Assembly: GCA_020025875.1 (NCBI GenBank)
Contig: JAHHRI010000019.1
Coordinates: 1-22,734 of the forward strand
Length of the DNA stretch: 22,734 nt
Source: Alphaproteobacteria bacterium
Lineage (GTDB): Bacteria; Pseudomonadota; Alphaproteobacteria; RF32; CAG-239
Direction of reading: 5' to 3'
The notes beneath the pieces were generated by a model that saw only the letters and a list, made by a program, of their open reading frames with translations, ran no database searches and had not been told where the DNA came from. This document shows, piece by piece, positions 7,399-14,626 of this stretch (within the stretch, counting starts at the first letter, position 1; each line of letters starts with the position of its first letter). A program made the translations under genes and the position numbers.

Positions 7399-7788
7399 TT
7401 AACGTGCGTAATAGCTGTTTTTGTTCATATGCAGAATCTGATTGTTATTTTCAATCTGCTGTTCGGCTTTTTCGACCATTTTGGCAGCCTGATCGGTGCT
7501 GACTTTAAGCATTTCCGCGCCGGAGAGATGTTTTCCTTCCAGCAGTTCCCGATCGGCGTTTTTCATCATTTGCGCCGCATTCGGGGCATTGTTATATTCC
7601 GCTCCCGCCGTCAAAAGCGTTGCACCGTTGGCAACAGCTCCGTTTGTGGGGGCTTTGGCGTTGGGATCTGCCAAATCCATCGATCCTGCGCTGATATAGT
7701 TTGCGCCGCCGTTTTTGAAAAAACCGTGAGCTGCTTGTCCGTGGCTGAAAACATTTCTTGCCGCTGTCGGTTTTAGTAATTTTTCCAT
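7399..7788 (-). CDS. Small soluble protein of unknown function
   Basis: A 129-residue protein with no signal peptide, lipobox or membrane segment. The composition is rich in Ala and Asn and has no cysteine. The first half is low in secondary-structure signal (GGANYISAGSMDLADPNAKA), and the second half (about 70-120) looks like a long amphipathic helix, DQAAKMVEKAEQQIENNNQI. I recognise no family. The gene is very likely real: it has an AAGGAG site eight bases from the ATG, a near-consensus sigma-70 promoter, and a strong terminator. The strong signals suggest high expression. It could be an accessory or secreted-effector-like protein, but nothing in the sequence decides this. Confidence 0.78.
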   Translation of the reverse strand: MEKLLKPTAARNVFSHGQAAHGFFKNGGANYISAGSMDLADPNAKAPTNGAVANGATLLTAGAEYNNAPNAAQMMKNADRELLEGKHLSGAEMLKVSTDQAAKMVEKAEQQIENNNQILHMNKNSYYAR

Positions 7789-7834
7789 AGGGTTTTCTCC
7801 TTATATAATAATGTATTCCCTTTTCTTTTTGTAT

Positions 7835-7863
7835 ATTATCTCAATATTTAACTATTTTGTCAA
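7835..7863 (-). promoter_or_regulatory. Strong sigma-70 promoter of the 129-residue unknown gene
   Basis: On the minus strand a perfect TTGACA (7858-7863) is followed by exactly 17 bases and GATAAT (7835-7840, 5 of 6). It is the best promoter match in the window and lies back to back with the murJ promoter. Confidence 0.8.
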
Positions 7864-7892
7864 TAAAAAAATGTAAACAAAAGAAAATCGGG

Positions 7893-7921
7893 TTGGAATT
7901 ATTGATATAATACAATATAAT
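7893..7921 (+). promoter_or_regulatory. Sigma-70 promoter of the murJ operon
   Basis: TTGGAA (7893-7898), a 17-base spacer and a perfect TATAAT (7916-7921) lie 45 bases before the murJ ATG. The two divergent -35 elements are separated by 29 bases. Confidence 0.75.
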
Positions 7922-7966
7922 GCCATTTCCGAAGCAACTATACAGAATAAAAACGGGTTTGACAAG

Positions 7967-9550
7967 ATGTCTTTATTTAAATCGATTGCCACATTTGGCG
8001 GCTGGACGCTCATTAGCCGAATCAGCGGTTTTTTCCGCGATATGGTCATGGCCAATTATCTGGGAGCGGGAGCGGTTTCCGATGCTTTTTTTGTTGCTTT
8101 CAAATTGCCGAATTTGTTTCGCAGTTTGTTTGCGGAAGGGGCTTTTACCAGTGCGTTTGTGCCGCTTTTTTCGCAAAAGCTGGTCGGCGAGGGAAAAGAA
8201 AATGCCATAAAATTTGCCGTCGGCGCCATCTCGGTGCTGGTGTTCGGTTTGGGGGTTTTTGTGGCGCTTATGGAGTTTTTGATGCCTTGGGTGGTTATGC
8301 TCTTGGCTCCGGGGTTTGTTGATGATATTGGTAAAATTGAGCTGGCTGCTTCTTTGTCGCGCATAACCTTTCCTTTTTTGCTGTTGGTTTCGGTGGTGTC
8401 TTTCCAGTCGGGCATTCTCAATTCTTTCGGCAAATTTGCCGCGCCGGCGGCGGCACCGGTTATTCTCAATTTGGTGATGATTGCGGCTGTGTGGGTTTTT
8501 ATGCCGGTCATTGATATGCCGGTGTATCGAATTGCTTTCGGGGTAACACTGGCGGGCGTGTTGGAAATTGTTTGGCTTAACGGTTTTCTTCGATGCGAAG
8601 GTGTGAAAATTAACCTGATTTACAATTTATCGGAATTGTTTAAAAACAAAGATATTCGTGTTTTATTTAAAAGAATTGCACCGGGGGTGCTTGGTGCGGG
8701 CGTTTATCAGATTAATATTATGGTTGACACAATTTTGGTTTCGCTGGTCGGTGCCGGCGCCATCTCGTGGCTTTATTACGCCAATCGGTTGCAGCAGCTG
8801 CCGCTCGGCGTGGTAGGGGCGGCAATCGGCGTGGCGTTGTTGCCGATCCTTTCCCGCCAACTTAAGGCCGGCGACAATGCCGAAGCACAAAAAACGCAGG
8901 AAAAGGCGATTGAATACGGGGTGCTGTTGTCGGTGCCGGCAGCGGTTGCCATTATTGTTTTGGCAGAACCGATCATCAATATTTTATTTCAACACGGAAA
9001 ATTTGGTTTTTTTGAAACCCAAATGACGGCACAAGCGGTTATTGTCTATTCTTTCAGCTTGCCGGTGTATGTGATGGTCAAAGCGTTGACGCCGAATTTT
9101 TTTGCTCGCGGAGATACCCGAACTCCGGTTAAATACAGTGTGGTGGTGTTGGCTGCCAATCTTGTTTTTTCGCTCTTGCTGATGAAGCCGTTCGGGCATA
9201 CGGGAATTGCCGCGGCAACCTCGCTATCGGCGTTTGTTTCGCTTTATCAGTATGTTCACGGGCTGAAAAAACGCGGCTACTGGGCTTTTCCTCGCCGGCT
9301 GACGGTTTATGTCGGCAAGGTTGTTTTTTGTTCTTTGGTGATGGGTGGGGTTTTGTACGGCGGCAGGGTGGCGCTTGATCTGGCAACGGGCGGCTGGCTT
9401 TGCTTCTCTTTGTGGATGAAATTGCCGCTTTTCGGCCTGCTGTGTTTTTTTGGTGTTGTAACTTTTTGTATTATGATTAAAATAACGGGTGTGATGAATG
9501 TGGCGGCGCTGCTAAAGAGCCTGCTGAAAAGAAAGGAACGACATGTTTAA
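7967..9550 (+). CDS. murJ: Lipid II flippase MurJ
   Basis: A 527-residue polytopic membrane protein of the MurJ/MviN family, which flips the peptidoglycan precursor lipid II across the inner membrane. The N-terminus (SRISGFFRDMVMANYLGAG, then SDAFFVAFKLPNLFRSLFAEGAF) is the family signature. Later conserved elements include GVYQINIMVDTILVS, YYANRLQQLPLGVVG and an FFARGDTRTPVK stretch. About 14 hydrophobic segments fit the known topology, and the length is normal (about 510-530). The ribosome-binding site is weak. The gene leads a five-gene operon in which every junction overlaps or abuts. The next ATG lies eight bases inside its 3' end. Confidence 0.97.
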   Translation: MSLFKSIATFGGWTLISRISGFFRDMVMANYLGAGAVSDAFFVAFKLPNLFRSLFAEGAFTSAFVPLFSQKLVGEGKENAIKFAVGAISVLVFGLGVFVALMEFLMPWVVMLLAPGFVDDIGKIELAASLSRITFPFLLLVSVVSFQSGILNSFGKFAAPAAAPVILNLVMIAAVWVFMPVIDMPVYRIAFGVTLAGVLEIVWLNGFLRCEGVKINLIYNLSELFKNKDIRVLFKRIAPGVLGAGVYQINIMVDTILVSLVGAGAISWLYYANRLQQLPLGVVGAAIGVALLPILSRQLKAGDNAEAQKTQEKAIEYGVLLSVPAAVAIIVLAEPIINILFQHGKFGFFETQMTAQAVIVYSFSLPVYVMVKALTPNFFARGDTRTPVKYSVVVLAANLVFSLLLMKPFGHTGIAAATSLSAFVSLYQYVHGLKKRGYWAFPRRLTVYVGKVVFCSLVMGGVLYGGRVALDLATGGWLCFSLWMKLPLFGLLCFFGVVTFCIMIKITGVMNVAALLKSLLKRKERHV

Positions 9551-10550
9551 AACCACGGTTGTCCATGCGGGGATATTTTTGAAAAAAGGGTTAAAAGCTC
9601 TATGGCAAGGGATTTCGCATTTGGCCGTTTCTTGGCCGAAAGCCTTTGCTGCGGCGGTGGCGTTGTTGGTTTTGTCTTATTACCCGCTCGGCGGACTTTT
9701 GAGCGAAAATATTGACAAAACTTCGGACTATGCTCTGACAAGAGAATCGGAACAGCAGTCGTTGACGGTGGAAACGATGCGTTTTTTGATTAATCGGGAA
9801 GTTAACGAAAATCTTTGGACAGCCAACCTCCCTTTGTTTTTTCCTTCTTATTTTCTGGATAATATGCCCAATTACCAAAAAGGGATTGTCAGTGCGCTGG
9901 CGATGACCGCGGCCGTTATCGGGGAAGAAACGCAATGCCCCGAAAACGGAAGGGAAAAAGCGGTGATGAACGGTGCTGCCGAACTGCTGAAATATCCCGC
10001 TAACGTGTGGTTGTTTGCCTCGGACAACAAATTGAAAATTGCTCCCTCGTCGGCAAGCCAGTATCGTAAGGCGCGTAAACTTTTGCGTGACTACAATCGT
10101 TTGTTGCCGGCGGGACAATGCTTTTGGGCACGCGACTATGCCAATATGCGCGGATTTGTCGGAGCCGTTAAACGCGATCTTTACAAAACCGCCGAAAAGT
10201 TGGAAACGCAGATTGCGGAGCATAGCTCCGATTGGGTGGATTTCAAAGCTGACGATTTGTTTTATTACAGTCAGGGAAAAATTTATGCCTATATGCTGAT
10301 TTTGAAAGCATGGGGGGCAGATTTTAAGGCGGTGTTGCTTGACAGCGATCAATATGAAAATTGGACTAAGGTAATTCGTGCATTGGAAGACGGATCGGCA
10401 CTTTCGCCGTTTATGGTACGCAATGGCGAACTCAGTTCCGGAATGGCAGCCAACCATCTCGTCGTGCTCGGCTATTATATGTTGAGAGCGGCAGGCTTGC
10501 TTGAACAAATCAGTTATCAAATGAAGGGAGCGTCTTTTAATGCGGATTGA
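9543..10550 (+). CDS. DUF2333 family membrane-anchored protein
   Basis: A 335-residue protein resembling the DUF2333 family of proteobacteria, which has no established function. A single membrane anchor lies near residues 33-50 (FAAAVALLVLSYYPLGG), followed by a periplasm-facing body. Recognisable elements are MRFLINREVNENLWTANLPLFFPSYFLDNMPNYQKG and a C-terminal YSQGKIYAYMLILKAWGADF region. The start overlaps murJ by eight bases and uses AAAGGA seven bases upstream, which implies coupled translation with the flippase and suggests an envelope role. Its end overlaps nfu by 11 bases. The family assignment is by recognition of layout and could be checked with Pfam PF10095. Confidence 0.8.
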   Translation: MFKTTVVHAGIFLKKGLKALWQGISHLAVSWPKAFAAAVALLVLSYYPLGGLLSENIDKTSDYALTRESEQQSLTVETMRFLINREVNENLWTANLPLFFPSYFLDNMPNYQKGIVSALAMTAAVIGEETQCPENGREKAVMNGAAELLKYPANVWLFASDNKLKIAPSSASQYRKARKLLRDYNRLLPAGQCFWARDYANMRGFVGAVKRDLYKTAEKLETQIAEHSSDWVDFKADDLFYYSQGKIYAYMLILKAWGADFKAVLLDSDQYENWTKVIRALEDGSALSPFMVRNGELSSGMAANHLVVLGYYMLRAAGLLEQISYQMKGASFNAD

Positions 10551-11073
10551 AACACAGTTGTCTGCAGACAATGATATTATGCATTTTTTTACCGAATCCG
10601 GATTTTTGGAAAAAGGCAGCATTGAGTTTTCCGATGCTCAATCTTTGCAACCTTCGCCGTTGGCAGAAAATATCTGTCGTGTATCCGGTGTCGTTTCGGT
10701 GCTGATTACCCCCGATTGTCTGTCTGTGACCAAAGAGCACAACGCATTGTGGGATGAGCTTAAACCGCAGGTGCTGGCAGAAATTGCCGATTGCCTGACC
10801 GAGAGCAAAGTTGCCGAAACAAGCCGCAACCCAACGCCGGCGGATATTGTTTGCCATATTGTCGGTTTGCTTAATGCCAGAATACGCCCAACCATTCGTA
10901 AAGACGGCGGAGATATTGTTTTTCGCGGTTTTGAAAACGGTGTCGTCTATGTCGAACTGCAAGGCAAATGTGTCGGCTGCCCTTATTCTCAGCGCACGTT
11001 AAAAGAGGGGGTGGAAAGATTGCTGCGGACTTACATCAAAGAAGTTGATACGGTTGAAAAATATGAGAATTAG
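10540..11073 (+). CDS. NfuA/NFU1-type Fe-S cluster scaffold
   Basis: A 177-residue protein with the two-domain layout of mitochondrial NFU1 and alphaproteobacterial Nfu. The N-terminal Nfu domain (about 1-90, with SPLAENICRVSGVVSVLITPDCLSVTK) is followed by a NifU-like C-terminal domain from about 105. That domain has the IRPTIRKDGGDIVFRGF core and the cluster-binding CxxC C144-C147 in GKCVGCPYS. It carries and delivers Fe-S clusters to target enzymes in the cytoplasm. The N-domain is somewhat diverged: the usual TPNPNSLKF opening reads LSADNDIMHF. It is embedded in an otherwise envelope-related operon, overlapping DUF2333 by 11 bases and abutting the next gene with no gap. Confidence 0.93.
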   Translation: MRIETQLSADNDIMHFFTESGFLEKGSIEFSDAQSLQPSPLAENICRVSGVVSVLITPDCLSVTKEHNALWDELKPQVLAEIADCLTESKVAETSRNPTPADIVCHIVGLLNARIRPTIRKDGGDIVFRGFENGVVYVELQGKCVGCPYSQRTLKEGVERLLRTYIKEVDTVEKYEN

Positions 11074-12003
11074 ATGAAAAAAAACGGGGCAATTTTACTT
11101 CTGTCGTTGGTTTTGTCGCTGTTTGTTCCGTATGTTGCGCGGACGGCAGAGCCTTTGGGCATGAGTTTGAAAACGGAAGGACTCTATGTTGACAATGTCA
11201 ATGTTCGGGTTTTGCGGCAAATGTTTGCCGATTATGGCTACAAAGATTATATCTATATGCCGGAGTGGAAGTATCCGCCGCTGTTTTTGAACAATCTGCC
11301 TGCCGATTTTGCAACCATCGAGGATAAAAGTTTTCGCAATCGGCTGTTTATTCAGATTTTGGCACCGCTTTCGCTGCTGGTTAACGAAAAAATCGTTTTG
11401 GAGCGCTACCCGTTGCTGCTGATGCACGAGCGGTTGGAGCAAAAAGAAAACTTTACGGCGGAGGACAAAAAATATCTGGAAAGTTTGGCAGAAAAATATG
11501 ATATTTTTTCCCGTATGCAAGGCCATGATCGCTATGAAATTCTGCTGACGGAACTGCTCAATCGGGTAGACGGCATTCCTCCTTCTTTCCTGATTGCCGC
11601 CGCGGCCGCCGAAAGCAACTGGGGAACCGCAAGAGAAGTTAAGCTTGGCAACGCTCTTTATAAGCGGAAAGTGTGGTATAAAGATGAGGGTATCAAGCCG
11701 CTTGAAGATCCCGATGACAGTTACCGAATAAAAACTTATCCGACGCTTTTGGCGGCCATGGAAGATTATGCGCTGAATTTTAACCGTGATGTCAATTTTG
11801 CCCATTTTCGCGATTTGCGGCGGCAACGGCGCAATCACAGCAAGCCACTGCGGGGCAACGCCATGGCCTATAATATGGTGCGCGGCTCTCCCTTGGAAAA
11901 TTATGCCGGTCTGATTAGTTATATTATTACTTTTTATGATTTGGTTAATCTGGACGAAGCCGAGCTTGGCAGCGTCAATATGTTTTGGAAAAAGAATAAA
12001 TAG
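11074..12003 (+). CDS. Bax-type periplasmic glucosaminidase-domain protein
   Basis: A 309-residue exported protein. The signal peptide covers residues 1-25 (ILLLSLVLSLFVPYVARTA). The C-terminal domain (about 155-300) resembles E. coli Bax and the glucosaminidase/lysozyme-like family that cleaves peptidoglycan glycan strands. Key stretch: GIPPSFLIAAAAAESNWGT with the presumed catalytic E180, then KLGNALYKRKVW and a later YALNFNRDVNFAHFRDLRRQRR. The first 150 residues hold a helical region of unknown role. The ATG follows the nfu stop codon directly. Its presence with the lipid II flippase is consistent with cell-wall metabolism. Note LGNALY where the family usually has a GNNLFG motif. Confidence 0.87.
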   Translation: MKKNGAILLLSLVLSLFVPYVARTAEPLGMSLKTEGLYVDNVNVRVLRQMFADYGYKDYIYMPEWKYPPLFLNNLPADFATIEDKSFRNRLFIQILAPLSLLVNEKIVLERYPLLLMHERLEQKENFTAEDKKYLESLAEKYDIFSRMQGHDRYEILLTELLNRVDGIPPSFLIAAAAAESNWGTAREVKLGNALYKRKVWYKDEGIKPLEDPDDSYRIKTYPTLLAAMEDYALNFNRDVNFAHFRDLRRQRRNHSKPLRGNAMAYNMVRGSPLENYAGLISYIITFYDLVNLDEAELGSVNMFWKKNK

Positions 12004-12005
12004 CC

Positions 12006-12710
12006 ATGTTGAAAATTACTCCGATTTTGTGCCGCTCCGGCAAAATGAACAATTACGCCTATCTGTTGACCGATCAAGCAAGCGGTATTTCTGCGGTATT
12101 CGATCCCTCGGAAGCCGCGCCGGTGATTGACGAATGCGCAAGACAAAATATTTGTCCGGCATACATATTGAACAGTCATCACCATTTTGACCATGTTGAA
12201 GGCAACCTTGAAGTTAAGGAAAAATACGGGGCGAAAGTGATGGTCGGCGCTTATGACGAAAACCGAATTCCCGGTGCCGACGTCGGTCTGGCGGACGGCG
12301 ATGTTTTTTGTTTGGGAGAATCGAAAGCGCAAATTATTTGCGGCAAGGGACATACCAGCGGGCATATTTTGTGGTATTTTGCCGCCGACAAGGCTTTGTT
12401 TACCGGCGACGTTTTGTTTAATCTTTCCATCGGCGGTTTGTTTGAGGGAACGGTTGAAGAAATGTGGGGCAGTCTGCAACGGATAAAAAAACTCCCCGAT
12501 GACACCTTGTTTTATCCCGGACACGAATATACCCTTTACGGGTTGGGCGGCATTCACGGTCCCGCTGCCGAACGCTATGCGCTCAAGGCGACAGCCCGCC
12601 TCAAACAGGGACTGCCGGCCGCCCCGTTTACACTCGGCGAGGAAAAAATTTGCAACCCTTATTTGGCTTGCGATGATTTGGGTGAATTTTATCAAATGAT
12701 GGGTTCTTAA
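12006..12710 (+). CDS. GloB-like metallo-beta-lactamase-fold hydrolase
   Basis: A 234-residue MBL-fold hydrolase most like glyoxalase II (hydroxyacylglutathione hydrolase, the second enzyme of methylglyoxal detoxification). Metal ligands are all present: HHHFDH with H58, H60, D62, H63, then H116 in GHTSGH, D135 in TGD, and H173 in PGHEYT. However, residues that contact glutathione in characterised enzymes appear replaced. The usual GCG-R/K-x-F/Y-EG reads SIGGLFEG, the NPF-x-R motif reads NPYLACDD, and the helix after HEYT lacks the usual N-x-KFA. The substrate may therefore differ. Two bases separate it from the glucosaminidase gene, and it closes the five-gene operon. No clear terminator follows. 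Confidence 0.85.
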   Translation: MLKITPILCRSGKMNNYAYLLTDQASGISAVFDPSEAAPVIDECARQNICPAYILNSHHHFDHVEGNLEVKEKYGAKVMVGAYDENRIPGADVGLADGDVFCLGESKAQIICGKGHTSGHILWYFAADKALFTGDVLFNLSIGGLFEGTVEEMWGSLQRIKKLPDDTLFYPGHEYTLYGLGGIHGPAAERYALKATARLKQGLPAAPFTLGEEKICNPYLACDDLGEFYQMMGS

Positions 12711-12727
12711 TCTTTTGTTAGCGTTTT

Positions 12728-12756
12728 TTGACTAAACTTGCAGCAGATAATATTTT
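12728..12756 (+). promoter_or_regulatory. Possible promoter of the prepilin peptidase-channel pair
   Basis: TTGACT (12728-12733), a 17-base spacer and TATTTT (12751-12756). The -35 matches 5 of 6 and the -10 4 of 6. It leaves a very short leader before the ATG at 12774. Confidence 0.35.
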
Positions 12757-12773
12757 GATTGGCGGTAAAAAAT

Positions 12774-13448
12774 ATGATTTATGCCCTATACGGCTTTATT
12801 GCCGGATTTCTTATGCCTTATATGTCGCGCCGCTTTGCCAAGTTTATGCCGGCAACCCCCGCTTATGCGCTTTATCGGTTGGTTAAGCCCGTCAAAATAG
12901 CGAAAAAAACCAAGTTTTCAACTCGTTATCAAAAGCTGAAACATCAATATCTGCTTCGTTCATTGGCATATGCCGTGCTTGCTGCCGTGCTTTCGGTTTT
13001 GACCTTTTGGCGGCTGGGGGAAATGCATCTGTTTTGGTATTTGGCTTTTGTATGGAGCTTGTTGTTGCTGGCAGAGGTGGATTTGAAAACGCTGCTTTTG
13101 CCGGATATTTTGACCATTCCGCTTTTAATCGGCGGTTTTGTGTTTGCGGCATTTTACGGGGTTAACGTGTCAGCGGCAGAAAGTGCCGCTGCCGCGGCAA
13201 TCGGTTATTTGCTGCCGGTGGTTGCCACGTTGCTGATGCTTTGGCGCAGCAAGGACGCGTTTGGCGGGGGCGACATTAAGCTGCTGGCGGCAATAGGCGC
13301 ATGGCTGGGTGCGGAAGGAGTGATCTATACCGTTTTGCTGTCGTGTGTTATTTTTGGTCTGTATTCCTTTGTCCGTCGTCAACGATCGGGGGCTTTTGGA
13401 CCGTCGCTGTCATTGTCGGCAATTATTATTCTGCTGTGGCTGTTTTAA
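12774..13448 (+). CDS. Prepilin peptidase domain protein (A24 family), short form
   Basis: A 224-residue membrane protein with the two active-site aspartates of type IV prepilin peptidases: D103 in LLAEVDLKTLLLPDILT and D167 in GGGDIKLLAAIGAWLG (the GxGD motif). The late FGPSLSLSAI also fits the family. The zinc-binding CxxC-x-CxxC insert and N-methyltransferase region of PilD are absent; the linker after the first helix has only basic residues. It is therefore a short PilD-like or CpaA/TadV-like form. The start is set at ATG 12774 behind GGCGG; a TTG five codons earlier has no ribosome-binding site. No pilin or secretion genes are in the window, so the substrate is unknown. Confidence 0.82.
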   Translation: MIYALYGFIAGFLMPYMSRRFAKFMPATPAYALYRLVKPVKIAKKTKFSTRYQKLKHQYLLRSLAYAVLAAVLSVLTFWRLGEMHLFWYLAFVWSLLLLAEVDLKTLLLPDILTIPLLIGGFVFAAFYGVNVSAAESAAAAAIGYLLPVVATLLMLWRSKDAFGGGDIKLLAAIGAWLGAEGVIYTVLLSCVIFGLYSFVRRQRSGAFGPSLSLSAIIILLWLF

Positions 13449-13474
13449 CCATAAATTTTTTAAAGGGGGCGGAA

Positions 13475-14182
13475 ATGAATATTCTTGAAGAGCGGAGCAA
13501 AGCAAGAAAAGTGGTCGAAGATAAGAACTTTGACTATCTGATTATGTTTTTGATCTGCATGGATGCGGTGGTGCTCGGTCTTTTGACGGTCGATTTTGTC
13601 GATGTCGATTTTGTGATTATGCTGTTTTTGTTCGATCGTCTGTGTATGGCTATTTTTATTGTCGAAATGCTGTTGAAAATGTATGCTTACGGGCCACGTT
13701 TTTTCAAGTCGGGCTGGAATGTGTTTGATCTGACGGTCATTACGCTTTCCTCGCTGCCGGTGGTCAACTATTTAATCGTTCTCAGAACTTTTCGGTTGTT
13801 CCGGCTGCTGCGTTACATCGGTCGTTTTAAGTCGATGAAAAATATTATCAACATTTTTCTCATGATTTTGCCAAACTTTGCGGCAATGACGGCGGTGTTG
13901 GGCGTGTTTATGTATGTGTTTGGGGTTTTGGCGGTTAGTTTGTTCGGTGAGGTGTTTGTCGAATTTGCCGATTTGCCGTCGGCGTTGTTTGTGTTGCTGC
14001 AAACTTTCAGCCTCGATGCTTGGATCAGTGCCGTTGTGCGTCCGGTGATGGCGGTTTACCCCCATGCTTGGGTATTTTTTCTGTCGTTTGTGATGGTTTC
14101 TTTTCTGATTATCATCAGTTTTCTGTTAAGTGTCATTTCGCTGATGGTGCGGAAAGAGTTTAAGATTACGTCAAACCTTTGA
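13475..14182 (+). CDS. Single-domain voltage-gated cation channel (NaChBac-type ion transport domain)
   Basis: A 235-residue six-helix ion-transport-domain protein like bacterial voltage-gated sodium channels, which assemble as tetramers. The S4 helix carries arginines every third residue (R104, R107, R110, R113) in LRTFRLFRLLRYIGRF. The S3 region reads WNVFDLTVITLSSLP, and S5 is about 131-155. The pore loop reads LLQTFSLDAW, so the selectivity filter aligned with TLESW of NaChBac is S179-L180-D181-A182-W183. S6 is about 198-225. It lacks the long cytoplasmic C-terminal coiled coil of NaChBac and ends 12 residues after S6. A G-rich AAAGGGGG site precedes ATG 13475. A longer frame from 13301 runs through the preceding gene and was rejected. 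Confidence 0.88.
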   Translation: MNILEERSKARKVVEDKNFDYLIMFLICMDAVVLGLLTVDFVDVDFVIMLFLFDRLCMAIFIVEMLLKMYAYGPRFFKSGWNVFDLTVITLSSLPVVNYLIVLRTFRLFRLLRYIGRFKSMKNIINIFLMILPNFAAMTAVLGVFMYVFGVLAVSLFGEVFVEFADLPSALFVLLQTFSLDAWISAVVRPVMAVYPHAWVFFLSFVMVSFLIIISFLLSVISLMVRKEFKITSNL

Positions 14183-14200
14183 AAAAATGCGCGAAACGAT

Positions 14201-14237
14201 AAAAATGTCGGATTTTCCCCGTGCGGCATTTTTATTT
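14201..14237 (+). terminator. Terminator after the channel gene
   Basis: A 10-bp stem (14201-14210 with 14224-14233, one G-T wobble) has A-rich and T-rich outer arms and ends in TTTTTATTTT on the plus strand. It separates the channel gene from groES. Confidence 0.75.
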
Positions 14238-14257
14238 TAAAAAAATCGGCTCGGCAG

Positions 14258-14285
14258 CTTGACATTGAAATTTTCAATTCCTAAT
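14258..14285 (+). promoter_or_regulatory. Heat-shock-like (RpoH-type) promoter of groES-groEL
   Basis: CTTG (14258-14261) and CCTAAT (14280-14285) are spaced by 18 bases, close to the alphaproteobacterial sigma-32 pattern CTTG-N17/18-CYTAT. As a sigma-70 promoter it has a perfect TTGACA but a poor -10 at standard spacing. An inverted repeat, ATTGAAA-T-TTTCAAT (14264-14278), fills the spacer. No CIRCE element (TTAGCACTC-N9-GAGTGCTAA) is present, so control by HrcA is not indicated. Confidence 0.6.
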
Positions 14286-14324
14286 TAAAGTGTAGAAATT
14301 TTGAATATAAAGGAGTTAAAGGCT

Positions 14325-14615
14325 ATGAAATTTGTACCATTGTATGATCGCGTACTGATTAAGAGAGTTGACGAAGTCAACAAAACTTCGGGCGGTATCA
14401 TCATTCCCGATACGGCCAAAGAAAAACCATCGGAAGGTATTGTCGAAGCGGTCGGAAACGGCGGACGCGGCGAAGACGGAAAGTTGATCCCGATGTCGGT
14501 CAAAGCCGGAGATCGGATTCTGTTTGCCAAATGGTCGGGAACCGAAGTTAAACTCAACGGCGAAGATCGATTGATTATTAAAGAATCGGAAATTTTAGGC
14601 GTAATTGAAGAATAA
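14325..14615 (+). CDS. groS: Co-chaperonin GroES
   Basis: A 96-residue GroES of standard length, the lid of the GroEL folding chamber. The opening FVPLYDRVLIKRVDE, the mobile-loop region NKTSGGIIIPDTAKEKPSEG, and the closing GEDRLIIKESEILGVIE are typical. The ATG at 14325 follows AAAGGAG at nine bases; an in-frame TTG at 14301 would add eight non-conserved residues and was rejected. It is the first gene of the groES-groEL operon, 11 bases before groEL. Confidence 0.97.
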   Translation: MKFVPLYDRVLIKRVDEVNKTSGGIIIPDTAKEKPSEGIVEAVGNGGRGEDGKLIPMSVKAGDRILFAKWSGTEVKLNGEDRLIIKESEILGVIEE

Positions 14616-14626
14616 GGAACAAAACA

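Noticed and set aside
9600..10622. 340-codon minus-strand open frame
   Set aside because: It is antisense to the well-supported DUF2333 gene and covers the nfu start. It has no ribosome-binding site and low-complexity content typical of shadow frames.
13301..13474. N-terminal extension of the channel protein by 58 residues
   Set aside because: It is an out-of-frame reading of the prepilin peptidase gene. The ATG at 13475 has a strong G-rich ribosome-binding site.
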